A DNA stretch of 64,000 nucleotides, taken from Aureispira sp963837355 (GTDB lineage: Bacteria > Bacteroidota > Bacteroidia > Chitinophagales > Saprospiraceae). The notes below the pieces were generated by a model, which saw only the letters and a program-made list of their open reading frames with translations, made no database searches and was not told the DNA's origin. Within the stretch, counting starts at the first letter, position 1, and each line of letters starts with the position of its first letter. Below are positions 40,101 through 48,027 of the stretch, piece by piece. The stretch covers positions 62,001-126,000 of the forward strand of contig CAWIMY010000007.1 in NCBI GenBank assembly GCA_963837355.1, read 5' to 3'. A program made the position numbers and the translations under genes.

Positions 40101-40896
40101 GGACGACGAAATTGTAGGGGTGGAGTGCCGCAAATTATTTGACGACGCACAAGTATTGCTCCAGCAAATTGTAGACGAAAAATGGCTCACTGCCAACGCT
40201 GTTATTGGTTTTTATCCCGCCAATAGCGTGAACGATGATCGCATCGAAGTCTATGCCGATGAAAGTCGTACGGAAGTGATCAAAACACTAGAACACTTGC
40301 GCCAGCAGCGCCAAAAAGCACCTGGACAAGCCAACTTATCCTTGGCTGACTTTATCGCTCCTAAGGAAAGCGGTGTCGCCGATTATATTGGTGGCTTTGC
40401 GGTGACGGCAGGCGGGGATATTGAGGCGCACGTCAAGCGTTTTGAAGCGGATTTGGACGATTATAACGCTATTATGACCAAAGCCTTGGCCGATCGTTTG
40501 GCGGAAGCCTTTGCCGAATACATGCACTTAGAAGTGCGCCGCTTGCATTGGGGCTACCAAAAAGAGGAAGAACTGAGCAACGAGGAGCTAATTAAGGAGC
40601 GTTATCAAGGGATTCGCCCTGCACCAGGGTATCCCGCTTGCCCAGAGCATACCGAAAAAGGTCGTTTGTTTGAATTGTTAGATGCTCCCAAGCAGACAGG
40701 AATTACCTTGACGGAAAGCTACGCCATGTACCCCGCTGCGTCGGTAAGTGGTTGGTATTTCTCGCATCCTGAGTCGCGTTATTTTGGCTTGGGCAACATC
40801 GAAAAAGACCAAGTAGAGTCCTATGCCGAGCGCAAAGAGATGCACCGCGAAGAGGCCGAACGCTGGTTAATGCCTGTGTTGAATTACGATATTTAG
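37177..40896 (+). CDS. metH: cobalamin-dependent methionine synthase
   Basis: A 1239-residue full-length enzyme that transfers methyl from 5-methyltetrahydrofolate to homocysteine. Domains in order: homocysteine-binding barrel with zinc ligands in VGLNCALGA and IIGGCCGTSP; pterin-binding barrel (NVGERTNVTGS, INSISLKEGE); four-helix cap; cobalamin domain with the base-off histidine in GDVHDIGKN; and the AdoMet reactivation domain (RPAPGYPACPEHTEK). Length and order match E. coli MetH (1227). It needs B12, so the organism must import or make it. Flanked by a hairpin on the left and a bidirectional terminator on the right, so it is a single-gene unit. Confidence 0.97.
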   Translation: MENKATAVNNSVLTQLHKIIQQRIMVIDGAMGTMIQEYKLEENDYRGKRWEDFPRDLKGNNELLSITRPDVIENIHKAYLKAGADIIETNTFSANAISQEDYDLVDAVYEMNVASAQCARRAASYYSQIDPEKPRFVAGAIGPTSKTASMSPDVNDPGFRAVTFDDLVDSYYEQVRGLADGGCDLFLIETVFDTLNCKAALFAIDKYSEATGRDYPIMVSGTITDASGRTLSGQTVEAFWISVSHANLFSVGLNCALGATEMRPHVAALSKISDCYISAYPNAGLPNEFGEYDQDGEEMSTYIRDFAESGLVNIIGGCCGTSPEHIQCMAEAVQGLPVRKRTPAMPYAQYSGLEPLIARENLNFINVGERTNVTGSRKFARLIKNGNYEEALSVARQQVEGGAQVIDVNMDEGLLDSKAAMVTFLNLIAAEPDISKLPIMIDSSKWEVIEAGLKCVQGKSIVNSISLKEGEEQFIERAKLCQRYGAAMIVMAFDTEGQADTTERKVQICHRAYKILTEQVGVKPQDIIFDPNIFAIGTGIEEHANYGVYFIDACREIKRLMPLVKISGGVSNISFSFRGNNLIREAIHAVFLYHAVAAGMDMGIVNAGMMEIYEDIPKELLTLVEDLLFNRNPDATDRLMEYAETVKGQGKKRVVDLSWREGTVEERLSHSLVKGITDYIVEDTIEAHKKYVSPLRVIEEPLMAGMDVVGDLFGAGKMFLPQVVKSARVMKQAVAYLTPYIELEKTSAGSSSKGKILMATVKGDVHDIGKNIVGIVLACNNYEIVDMGVMVSCDAILKAARKEQVDIIGLSGLITPSLDEMVYVAKEMQRQGFNIPLMIGGATTSKTHTAVKIEPQYTNNIAVHVLDASRSVTVASSLLNQNKEEQASYVDNIRREFEEVRTRRGNRKSAKKYLTFKQAKANKLQLDWDNYTPPKPSFLGTKTFKEFDLKVLRNYIDWTPFFASWQLRGKYPEILDDEIVGVECRKLFDDAQVLLQQIVDEKWLTANAVIGFYPANSVNDDRIEVYADESRTEVIKTLEHLRQQRQKAPGQANLSLADFIAPKESGVADYIGGFAVTAGGDIEAHVKRFEADLDDYNAIMTKALADRLAEAFAEYMHLEVRRLHWGYQKEEELSNEELIKERYQGIRPAPGYPACPEHTEKGRLFELLDAPKQTGITLTESYAMYPAASVSGWYFSHPESRYFGLGNIEKDQVESYAERKEMHREEAERWLMPVLNYDI

Positions 40897-40913
40897 GCGA
40901 AAGCCATAAGCCA

Positions 40914-40956
40914 TAAAAAAGCCCCTATTCTTTCTGTAGAATAGAGGGCTTTTTTA
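40914..40956. terminator. bidirectional terminator after metH
   Basis: A stem of about 16 bp with one bulged A (arms about 40915-40931 and 40938-40955), with A run before and T run after, between metH and the converging lipoprotein gene. Confidence 0.8.
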
Positions 40957-41043
40957 TATAGGGGGCATTTAGAGTAGGCGTTGTTCTTCTAATAATTGGT
41001 TGAGAACAAGCGCTGCTTCTTGCTATTCGGGGGAAAGAAAAAA

Positions 41044-41871
41044 CTAAAAACTAAACGTGCCGTCAATGTCTCCTTTTTTGATACAACGACGGAACCAAGC
41101 ACTAGAATTAGAAGTGGGGTAACAGTAATCGTTTAGGCGTCTAAAAGCAGTTTGGTCAGCAACGCTAGCTAACGTTAACTGGGTAGCGGGAACAAAGGCC
41201 AAATCTTGTTCGAAATAACCAAAGATAAAGTCGATACCATCTACCAAATAGCTAACTTGCAACGCATCTAGAATGGTTATAAATCCACTGTTGTTGACGT
41301 CTGCGGCAACGTACATTCTAGCCGCATCTTCAGGAGAAATCGCCATGTTTTCAAAGAGATTAGAGGCATCTGCATCTCCAACAGAGGCTTGTACATGGAA
41401 ATAAATTTTCATAGCATCTATCATATCTACTCCATTTAGTTCGTCGGCTACTTGATAAAAGACACAACTTTCTGCAGAATTAATACAAGCATTGTAACGA
41501 CCACTCTGGGTGGGTGTACTACTGGTATAAATGGTGGGTTCTCCTGTATTGATAATAGAAACACCGTTCATGCCTACCCACGCCGAGCCATTCCAAGCCG
41601 TAACAAAACCAATGTAGCGATTGAGGCAAAACATTTCTGCAGTAGAGGGAGGGGCAACGTCAGGGACTTGGCGCTGTATAGGATGTGCCGCGCGATACTT
41701 AGCGTAAACAGCCTCCATTACTTCTTTGGGAGCTTCTAAAAAAGCTTCTCTAGTTTCCCAAGTGATTTCGTCGGGAAACGTGGCTTGAGGGGGAACCTCT
41801 TTGCTACAGGAGGTCGCTAACAAAAGGAGTAGGCTGGCAATTGTTATTGATTTCAGAGAAAATAAACGCAT
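41044..41871 (-). CDS. lipoprotein with dockerin-like Ca motif, paralogue 1 of 4
   Basis: A 275-residue lipoprotein (lipobox ATSC; start ATG 41871, MRLFSLK). Shared family pattern: an acidic N-terminal segment (DEITWETREAFLEAPKEV), a beta domain with TAWNGSAWVGMNGV, an NGVDMIDAM stretch, one EF-hand-like loop AADVNNSGFITILDA, and the C-terminal tail KKGDIDGTFSF. The first half of the dockerin pair is degenerate in this copy. The end KxGDxxGxF resembles the end of dockerin domains in large surface proteins of the same phylum. Function unknown; likely calcium-binding surface lipoproteins. It is the most downstream of four tandem genes. Confidence 0.8.
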   Translation of the reverse strand: MRLFSLKSITIASLLLLLATSCSKEVPPQATFPDEITWETREAFLEAPKEVMEAVYAKYRAAHPIQRQVPDVAPPSTAEMFCLNRYIGFVTAWNGSAWVGMNGVSIINTGEPTIYTSSTPTQSGRYNACINSAESCVFYQVADELNGVDMIDAMKIYFHVQASVGDADASNLFENMAISPEDAARMYVAADVNNSGFITILDALQVSYLVDGIDFIFGYFEQDLAFVPATQLTLASVADQTAFRRLNDYCYPTSNSSAWFRRCIKKGDIDGTFSF

Positions 41872-42072
41872 CGAAATGATTTTGAGGAGGAGGAATAATC
41901 CATCCATAGCACTATCTCATTTCCAGAAGAAACGCAATAGGCTATGGATGGATGGATAAATTTAGTAGTGGTATAAGCTTTTTGAAAAGTGGTTATTGGC
42001 ATTCGCAACTACTAGGAACGGTACCAAGTTTAACCAAGCACTTTTCTTTGCTATCGGGAGGAAACGGATAAA

Positions 42073-42909
42073 TTAGAAATTGAAGGTTCCATCAATGTCT
42101 CCTTTTCTAACACAACGGCGGAACCAGAATTGTGAATTGGATACGTTGCGGCATGGGTTGTTCAAAAAGCCCAAACCGAATGGATCAGCAGCAATCGTCA
42201 AATCCAATTCCACGTAAGGAACAAACGATACTTCTTGTACAAAGGTAGCGTTAGCAGCCGTCGAGCCAGTAGAGTTGAAATAAATTCTTGATGCATCGGC
42301 AGTTGTTACCGTACCATTATTGTCAACATCAGCAGCAACATACATTCTAGCCGCATCTTCAGGAGAGGCAGCGATGTTTTCAAAGCGGTTGGGAGAAGCA
42401 GGGTTATTGGCTGCTTGTGCATGGAAATAAACGAGGAATGCGTCCGCTTGTTCTACTCCGTTAACAGTGCCATTGGTATTAGGAACAACATTGTACGCCA
42501 TACAGCTTTGCATAGAATTGAGACAAGCAATGTAACGGCCACTTTGTGTAGGGGTGCTAGCCGTAAAAACAGGGGCTTCTCCTGTGTTGGTCACTGCTAC
42601 ACCATTAATGCCTACCCAAGCGCTACCATTCCAAGCCGTTACAAAACCGATGTAGCGGTTCAAGCAAACGGCTTCGGTAGGATGGTCATTGGCTACAGTT
42701 GGTTGTTGACGTTGTGCAGGATACTTGGCATACAACTTTGCATAGACATCATCCATCACTTCTTTGGGGGCATCCAAGAACGCTTCTTTGTTTTCCCAAG
42801 TTAGTTCATCAGGGTAAGCTTGTTGACTAGTAGAGGCTTTGTCACATGAAGTGGCTAAAGCAATTGTCAAGCCAGCGATTGCGGCTAATTTTAAGATAGA
42901 TTGTTTCAT
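42073..42909 (-). CDS. lipoprotein with dockerin-like Ca motif, paralogue 2 of 4
   Basis: A 278-residue lipoprotein (lipobox ATSC). Closest to paralogue 1: DELTWENKEAFLDAPKEV, CLNRYIGFVTAWNGSAWVG, STPTQSGRYIACLNS and NGVEQADAFLVYFHAQA are nearly the same in both, pointing to a recent duplication. The Ca loop is AADVDNNGTVTTADA. The tail is RKGDIDGTFNF. A PFGL motif before the last Cys pair is present, as in copies 3 and 4. Spacing to paralogue 1 is about 200 bases. Confidence 0.82.
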   Translation of the reverse strand: MKQSILKLAAIAGLTIALATSCDKASTSQQAYPDELTWENKEAFLDAPKEVMDDVYAKLYAKYPAQRQQPTVANDHPTEAVCLNRYIGFVTAWNGSAWVGINGVAVTNTGEAPVFTASTPTQSGRYIACLNSMQSCMAYNVVPNTNGTVNGVEQADAFLVYFHAQAANNPASPNRFENIAASPEDAARMYVAADVDNNGTVTTADASRIYFNSTGSTAANATFVQEVSFVPYVELDLTIAADPFGLGFLNNPCRNVSNSQFWFRRCVRKGDIDGTFNF

Positions 42910-43036
42910 TGTGTAATGATTTGGTAGATTGGAGATAATATAAAAGGGAAGCAGGGAATATCTATACCTATCAATAGCCTGACCGCACGATAAGAGTGCT
43001 GTGGTAGACGATTGATAGGATTATTTTTTTGATAGA

Positions 43037-43819
43037 TTAGAAGGAGAAATCACCAGTGACATCGCCGATTTTGACAACGCGACGTTGGTCTAAAGCACTG
43101 CTGTAGCAATCAATTTGTAGCAAAGTCAACCCAAATGGATCGGTAGCTGTGAACAATTCCATTTGTGGATTAGCAACGATAGTAACGTTTTTACCTAATG
43201 GATCACCAAATAGCATAGCACGACGAATGGTAACCATATCGCCTACATCAATAGAGCCATCAAGGTTGGCATCGGCAGCCATGTACATACGTACGGCATT
43301 AGATTCAGGCAATTCATCGTCAAATACGTCTACTTGTAGAATATGATCCATGATCGCCATAATATCGTCCATGTCTACGCCGTTGAGTTGGGGCGTTTGG
43401 TAGCTCATGCACCATTGCGTGATGCCAGAACCTTGTATAATGAACGTTCCTATTCCATTAGTACTAGCAGTTCTTCCCGTTTGTGTTTCCACAATGTCCA
43501 CCCCTTGGATGCCCTGCCAGAAACTACCATTCCAAGCGGCAACACTACCACAACGGTTCGAACCGAAGCAAGGCGCTTTTTGATCTTGAGGGTATTGGGC
43601 GATTGGTTTTTTACTAGTGGGGTGCTCTGCGCGGTATTTGGCAGAAACAGCCGTCCAGACTTCTTTGGGAGCGGTCAAGAATTCTTCAAAATTCTCTAGC
43701 GTCAATTCACTAGGATACTCTTGTTGTACTTCTTGCTGGATCTCATCTTTGGTACAAGAAAGGGTAAACATTGTAGCAATGACCGCAACGGCCATTAAAT
43801 GTAGGAAAGACTTTTTCAT
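43037..43819 (-). CDS. lipoprotein with dockerin-like Ca motif, paralogue 3 of 4
   Basis: A 260-residue lipoprotein (lipobox TLSC). It has the family pattern with more divergence: SELTLENFEEFLTAPKEV, GSVAAWNGSFWQGIQGVDI, then a fuller dockerin-like pair (NGVDMDDIMAIMDHILQ and AADANLDGSIDVGDMVTIRR) before DPFGL, a lone Cys and the tail KIGDVTGDFSF. This copy and copy 4 keep a dockerin-type first half with the HIL motif, while copies 1 and 2 do not. Confidence 0.82.
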   Translation of the reverse strand: MKKSFLHLMAVAVIATMFTLSCTKDEIQQEVQQEYPSELTLENFEEFLTAPKEVWTAVSAKYRAEHPTSKKPIAQYPQDQKAPCFGSNRCGSVAAWNGSFWQGIQGVDIVETQTGRTASTNGIGTFIIQGSGITQWCMSYQTPQLNGVDMDDIMAIMDHILQVDVFDDELPESNAVRMYMAADANLDGSIDVGDMVTIRRAMLFGDPLGKNVTIVANPQMELFTATDPFGLTLLQIDCYSSALDQRRVVKIGDVTGDFSF

Positions 43820-44329
43820 CTTAAAAATTGGTTTTTATAAGTAATTAATTGTTATTTAATTAACCTTAACCAGCTTCTGATGAATGGATGGGACTATGCT
43901 CCGAAAAGAGGATAGTTGGATGGAATGCTTACAATGCCCGTGATGGAGTTTTTCTTAGCCTCAACAAAAAAATAGAAGGTACAGGTGATGGTGGCTTTTG
44001 TAGGAAGCACAGTACAGTTCTAAAAGCTAATAGTTTCGTTTTATACGGCTTTGATTCTGCTAAGGTATAAAAAATACGAGAAATAAGAAGACGTAGAACT
44101 GTTTTATTTTAAAAATACTAAAAGAAGAGGGAAGTATATAGCGGAGATTATATAGAAATACATAATTGCGTCATACTTATTGTGAAAATGCAGTCACGCA
44201 AAAATAAAGAAATTAACCATAACGCACTCGCCTTATAGAACGGCAAAAAAATGGTAAATGCTTGTTCTCATAAAAAATAGATGCCGTATTTTTTATTCTA
44301 CTCAGAAAGGTCTTGCTTTCCCCGCCTTC
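43820..44329. other. gene-free stretch between paralogues 3 and 4
   Basis: About 510 AT-rich bases. A 60-codon + strand frame (43888-44070) shows no start context or recognisable protein. Apart from the terminator at its right end I see no structure; the promoter of paralogue 3 should be here. Confidence 0.5.
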
Positions 44330-44333
44330 TTAA

Positions 44334-44371
44334 ACAAAAAAAATCGGTACTGGCAAATGCCAATACCGATT
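44334..44371 (-). terminator. terminator of paralogue 4
   Basis: A 14-bp stem with one wobble (44342-44355 with 44358-44371) and a two-base central loop, followed on the - strand by eight T, 20 bases past the stop codon. Confidence 0.8.
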
Positions 44372-44392
44372 GTATCATTGTGCTGTCAAGCA

Positions 44393-45148
44393 TTAAAAAG
44401 AGAAATTTCCAGAAACATCTCCCATCTTAATAGCGCGGCGCGTCATGTGGTAAGAAGCGTTGTTGCGGCAATTGTTTTGTAAGAAAGACAACCCATAAGG
44501 ATCAGTTACAACTGCAAAGTCCATATCAACGTTGGGAACAAATGTCATGTTGTTACCAGGCAATGGGCTTACGGCTAAAATGGTTTGTTGGATAGCAGTA
44601 ACATCGTTGTCATCAATAAGACCATCATGGTTGACATCTGCCGCGACATAGCGACGTACTCCATCACTCATATTGTCAAATGGAGCAATGTTTAGAATGT
44701 GTCTACGAATATGAATGATATCTAATCCACTGACACCGTTTGTCTCGGAAGTAGTATAGGCCATACAAACTGGGCCAGTAGTAGAAGCACACAAGGCGTA
44801 ATTGCCCCAAGCATTGGTAGAAGCAAACCAGTTTGCTTGTGTAACCTTGACATTCTGAATGCCTGTCCAAGAGCTACCATTCCAAGCGGTAACTTGACCA
44901 AAGTTTGGCCCGCCAGTACATTTGGGAGCTGCCGCAGTGGGGTCACCTGTAGCAGTACGTTGGCGCATTGCTTGGCGTTCTTTTTCATCTAAAGCATCGA
45001 TGACCGACTGGGGGGCATCTTCAAATTCAGAGTAATTTTCTATCGTAACTTCTGTGGGGTAAACTTTTTCTACAGGAGTGTTACAAGAAACGGCACAAAA
45101 GGCAGCAAGGGCGATTGTTGCAACCTTGTTTAATAGTGGGGTATTCAT
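44393..45148 (-). CDS. lipoprotein with dockerin-like Ca motif, paralogue 4 of 4
   Basis: A 251-residue lipoprotein (lipobox AVSC) and the most upstream and most divergent copy. Family pattern: PTEVTIENYSEFEDAPQSV, GQVTAWNGSSWTGIQNVKV with a FASTNAWGNYALC end that looks like a transthyretin-type fold, then NGVSGLDIIHIRRHIL and AADVNHDGLIDDNDVTAIQQ (a good dockerin pair), DPYGL, and the tail KMGDVSGNFSF. It has its own terminator, so the four genes are not one simple operon. Confidence 0.82.
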   Translation of the reverse strand: MNTPLLNKVATIALAAFCAVSCNTPVEKVYPTEVTIENYSEFEDAPQSVIDALDEKERQAMRQRTATGDPTAAAPKCTGGPNFGQVTAWNGSSWTGIQNVKVTQANWFASTNAWGNYALCASTTGPVCMAYTTSETNGVSGLDIIHIRRHILNIAPFDNMSDGVRRYVAADVNHDGLIDDNDVTAIQQTILAVSPLPGNNMTFVPNVDMDFAVVTDPYGLSFLQNNCRNNASYHMTRRAIKMGDVSGNFSF

Positions 45149-45629
45149 AATTAGTAAATTTGGTAAATGTAAATGTTATTGAATGCCACAAGTATAGGAA
45201 TAAATAGTCAATATGAAAAATAGTGGTAAAAAGAAGAAAATTGTTTGTCACAGAACAACTAATCAATAGTAGTTTAGGGCAATCGCTTCTATTTAAGTGA
45301 TTGTATTTAATGTATTTAGTTAAATGCCTGAATAGTAGGATAGTAGGTTTAAAGTGGGTATATTATATGTGCGCACATTAGTTAATATGGTAAACAATCA
45401 AAATTTGTTGTTTAGATAACTTATAAATAGTAAAATATTCTTAAGAGCAGTATGTTAAGAGTGAATGCTCTATAGTCTGGAGCAATGCATTATCAGAAAA
45501 ATACAACAGCCTTCATAATCTCAAAAGAAGGAACGGTCTTTGATAATAGCCTTAGCAACAAAACGATTAGAAGGATCCCTATTGATGTTTCCTAATCATT
45601 ATTTTTTATTATCAACTATACACAACAAT
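45149..45629. other. divergent intergenic region with 12-bp palindrome
   Basis: About 480 very AT-rich bases between paralogue 4 and the lipocalin-like gene. A perfect palindrome ATGTGCGCACAT (45367-45378) is the only GC-rich island and could be an operator. No gene seen. Confidence 0.5.
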
Positions 45630-46028
45630 ATGAATACAGTAAAACTCTTATTCGCTGCTTTTTTATTCTCCCTTCTTTTTGTAGCTACTTCTTGTGACCA
45701 GAAAGAAGACGAGTGTACTGTTCCTGCTTTACAACAAAACATCATTGGAACTTGGAAAGCAGATTACGAGCCTAGCTCTGCTGCTTTTGAATTCAAAAGT
45801 GATGGTACATTAACAGATCCAGACGATGCGATCATCGGCGGCCAAGTCAATGGCGACCAATTTACAGTTAAAACGTACCAAACTATTGGCGAAGATTCTT
45901 TGTACGTTAAAGCAATGTCTGCTACCACAACGAACTTCGTCGAATCGACGTTACCTATTACGGAAAATGAATGTGATGAGATTACCATTAGCTTCTTAGG
46001 AATTGACGGTACGATCTCTCGTCAATAA
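45630..46028 (+). CDS. small lipocalin-like lipoprotein
   Basis: A 132-residue lipoprotein (lipobox ATSC) with start ATG 45630 (MNTVKLLF); the frame upstream to 45540 is less likely. IIGTWKADYEP and FEFKSDGTLTDPD resemble the lipocalin-like strand pattern of small Bacteroidota lipoproteins, which often bind hydrophobic ligands or have structural roles. Only about 110 residues form the mature domain. Divergent from the four-paralogue array. Function unknown. Confidence 0.75.
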   Translation: MNTVKLLFAAFLFSLLFVATSCDQKEDECTVPALQQNIIGTWKADYEPSSAAFEFKSDGTLTDPDDAIIGGQVNGDQFTVKTYQTIGEDSLYVKAMSATTTNFVESTLPITENECDEITISFLGIDGTISRQ

Positions 46029-46051
46029 GCATAGGTTGTTTATCAATTATG

Positions 46052-46088
46052 AAAGGGACATTCCATCACGTGGAATGTCCCTTTTTTT
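46052..46088 (+). terminator. terminator after the lipocalin-like gene
   Basis: A perfect 14-bp stem (46052-46065, 46071-46084), 5-base loop, then T run. Confidence 0.9.
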
Positions 46089-46224
46089 TAGCCCAGATGG
46101 GCCACATCCCGCTTCACAGAAGCAAATTCATTGGCAATAAAGAGCAAAGCTATTTACTTGACTTTGTTGCTCTAACAAGGATAATTGCTCCTTCCTTATC
46201 GGATAATAAGCGGTTGTAAACAAA

Positions 46225-46264
46225 AAACGTTAGCACGACTACTGGACGAGTCGCGCTAACGTTT
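46225..46264 (-). terminator. terminator of the S74/T9SS gene
   Basis: A 16-bp stem with one wobble (46225-46240, 46249-46264) followed by T on the - strand, 21 bases past the stop codon at 46286. Confidence 0.8.
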
Positions 46265-46285
46265 ACTTTTAAGGAGGGTAATCAT

Positions 46286-47461
46286 TTACTGTACGATCAT
46301 TTTTTTACGCGCCAATACACGACCGTCTACTACGATAGAGTAGACATATGTTCCTGTTGGCCAATTACTTGTGTTTACTTCCACGGCGCTATTTTGATTG
46401 GTGATGGATTGGCTGCTTATTTGTTTGCCACTCAAATCAAACACCACTAGGGTAGCGTCCGTCATATTTTCAGGTAGCATATAGGCGATGTTGGTACTTC
46501 CACTAGTAGGATTGGGGCGGTTTTGACCCAACTGCACGGCACTAGGTGCAATGCCGACGGTACCCTTTTTGCTAGGGGCATCTTCCTTTAGTATAAGTGC
46601 TTCCAAACGAGCTAGACGCGCTTCTAATGCCCTGTTTTGCTCAATTAGCAACTCATTTTGACCTTCTAAATCGTTCAATTCATTCTGCTGTAATTTGATA
46701 GCTTCCGCTAAAACAGGAATGATGGCATCGTATTCCATGACTTGGAAATCAGCAAGATTACCATCAATATCACTACTTTGGCGCACAATGCTAGGCATTA
46801 CTTTTTGTACCTCTTGGGTGATAAAACCGTACCGTTGCCCAGTGGGTAAATTCAATTCGGGGCGCTCGTCTGTGCGGTATTCATACGTATAACCCGTCAA
46901 TTGATTAACGATATCCAACGCATTGCCAATAGGCTCAATATTGCGTTTCAACGTGCGGTCAGAGGTGCCAAAAACACCCGCCGTTGCCGTGATTGACCCA
47001 TTCAGGGTAAATACATTAGTGCTGTTTGGATCTTGTTTGAAAAAGCCCAGCAAGCTTCCACAACCTGTAGAAGTAATAGGACTGATAGGACGAAGGCTAT
47101 TTTGTTCTATAAAAGCTAGCGCCAAATCAGTGTTGGTAGAAATAGTGGGAAGTGGAGTACGACTAAAAACATTAGATTGCATCCCTATGTTTACTGCTTG
47201 AGTAAGACTAAGTTGTGCACGAAAGCCGTAGAGGTCACACCCCGTACTAGTAGGGCCTACTACTGATCCAGATTCCCCTAGGGCAGCAAATTTCCCCCTT
47301 GGATTGAATCTTGTCCCGAAAGGAAAAATGGCGGCGCTGTTGAGTGACTGAATGGAAACACCCGGCGTTGTGGTAGGTGGGAAAATAATTTGCGCGTCGG
47401 CTGCTTCAAAAGAAGCTAGAAAGGTCGCTGCGACTAGTGCTTTGAAAAAGATGCTTTTCAT
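46286..47461 (-). CDS. tail-fibre-like protein with S74 chaperone domain and T9SS sorting domain
   Basis: A 391-residue exported protein. A signal peptide (to about residue 23) and a 140-residue Ser/Thr/Pro-rich region lead to a peptidase S74 intramolecular chaperone domain: S167-D168 in TSDRTLKRNI with K172, and RYGFITQEVQKVMPSIV. This domain trimerises and can cleave itself before the serine. A leucine-rich coiled coil (about 244-294: ELNDLEGQNELLIEQNRALE) and a type IX C-terminal sorting domain (about 308-391, QLGQNRPNPTSGSTNI start) follow. It is presumably a surface stalk or adhesin. Terminator at 46225. Confidence 0.88.
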   Translation of the reverse strand: MKSIFFKALVAATFLASFEAADAQIIFPPTTTPGVSIQSLNSAAIFPFGTRFNPRGKFAALGESGSVVGPTSTGCDLYGFRAQLSLTQAVNIGMQSNVFSRTPLPTISTNTDLALAFIEQNSLRPISPITSTGCGSLLGFFKQDPNSTNVFTLNGSITATAGVFGTSDRTLKRNIEPIGNALDIVNQLTGYTYEYRTDERPELNLPTGQRYGFITQEVQKVMPSIVRQSSDIDGNLADFQVMEYDAIIPVLAEAIKLQQNELNDLEGQNELLIEQNRALEARLARLEALILKEDAPSKKGTVGIAPSAVQLGQNRPNPTSGSTNIAYMLPENMTDATLVVFDLSGKQISSQSITNQNSAVEVNTSNWPTGTYVYSIVVDGRVLARKKMIVQ

Positions 47462-48027
47462 AATTTGGAATTTAATGGTTACTAAATATTTATGTAAAGT
47501 AATTTATACCAATGAAAAGGACATCTAGGCTGCACCTATTACAGCTTAGAAAGGAGGAGTGTTACTATAGAAGTGCAGCAAGTGCGTTTGTTGGTATGCT
47601 ATAGGTGGTTGGCAAATGCGTACCAAGGCATAACCAGTAAGATTAAAAAAGGTTTATGAGAAGATAATTTTTTAATAAATCCATTAAGAGCTAAAAGATA
47701 GTGTATTACGCTTATTTGAAAGTATTAAATAATGAAAAACCAGTTGATTGACAACTATTGTTCGCATTTTAATAAAAAATAATACTCCTGAAACAATGTA
47801 AGCGTTTATGAAAGGAAGGGGGGCTTGGAGAATGGTTAGAAAAAAATAAGCGAAAAAGCATAAAAAACTGAGCCTCATTAACAAAGTTATCTAAAACTCC
47901 GTTTATTTTGCCGCGCTATGCTCTGCCAATATTCCCCATAAAAAAAGTTGTTGGAGAGAAAAAGCCCTCTTGAGCTTAGTTTTTCTCTCCAACAACTGGA
48001 CTTCACTACACGGTTTAATGGGATACT
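47462..48027. other. gene-free stretch with terminator
   Basis: About 570 AT-rich bases between two - strand genes. A 66-codon frame at 47684-47884 is unconvincing. The only structured element is the terminator at 47941-47997. Confidence 0.5.
47941..47997 (-). terminator. terminator of the zinc metalloprotease gene
   Basis: An 18-bp perfect stem (47946-47963 with 47980-47997) with a 16-base loop and T run on the - strand, 31 bases past the stop codon. Confidence 0.85.

Noticed and set aside
43545..43570. tRNA-like GGTTCGAACC sequence
   Set aside because: It lies inside the coding sequence of paralogue 3 and no cloverleaf can be formed around it.
43888..44070. 60-codon + strand frame between paralogues 3 and 4
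   Set aside because: No start context, no domain, lies in an AT-rich spacer.
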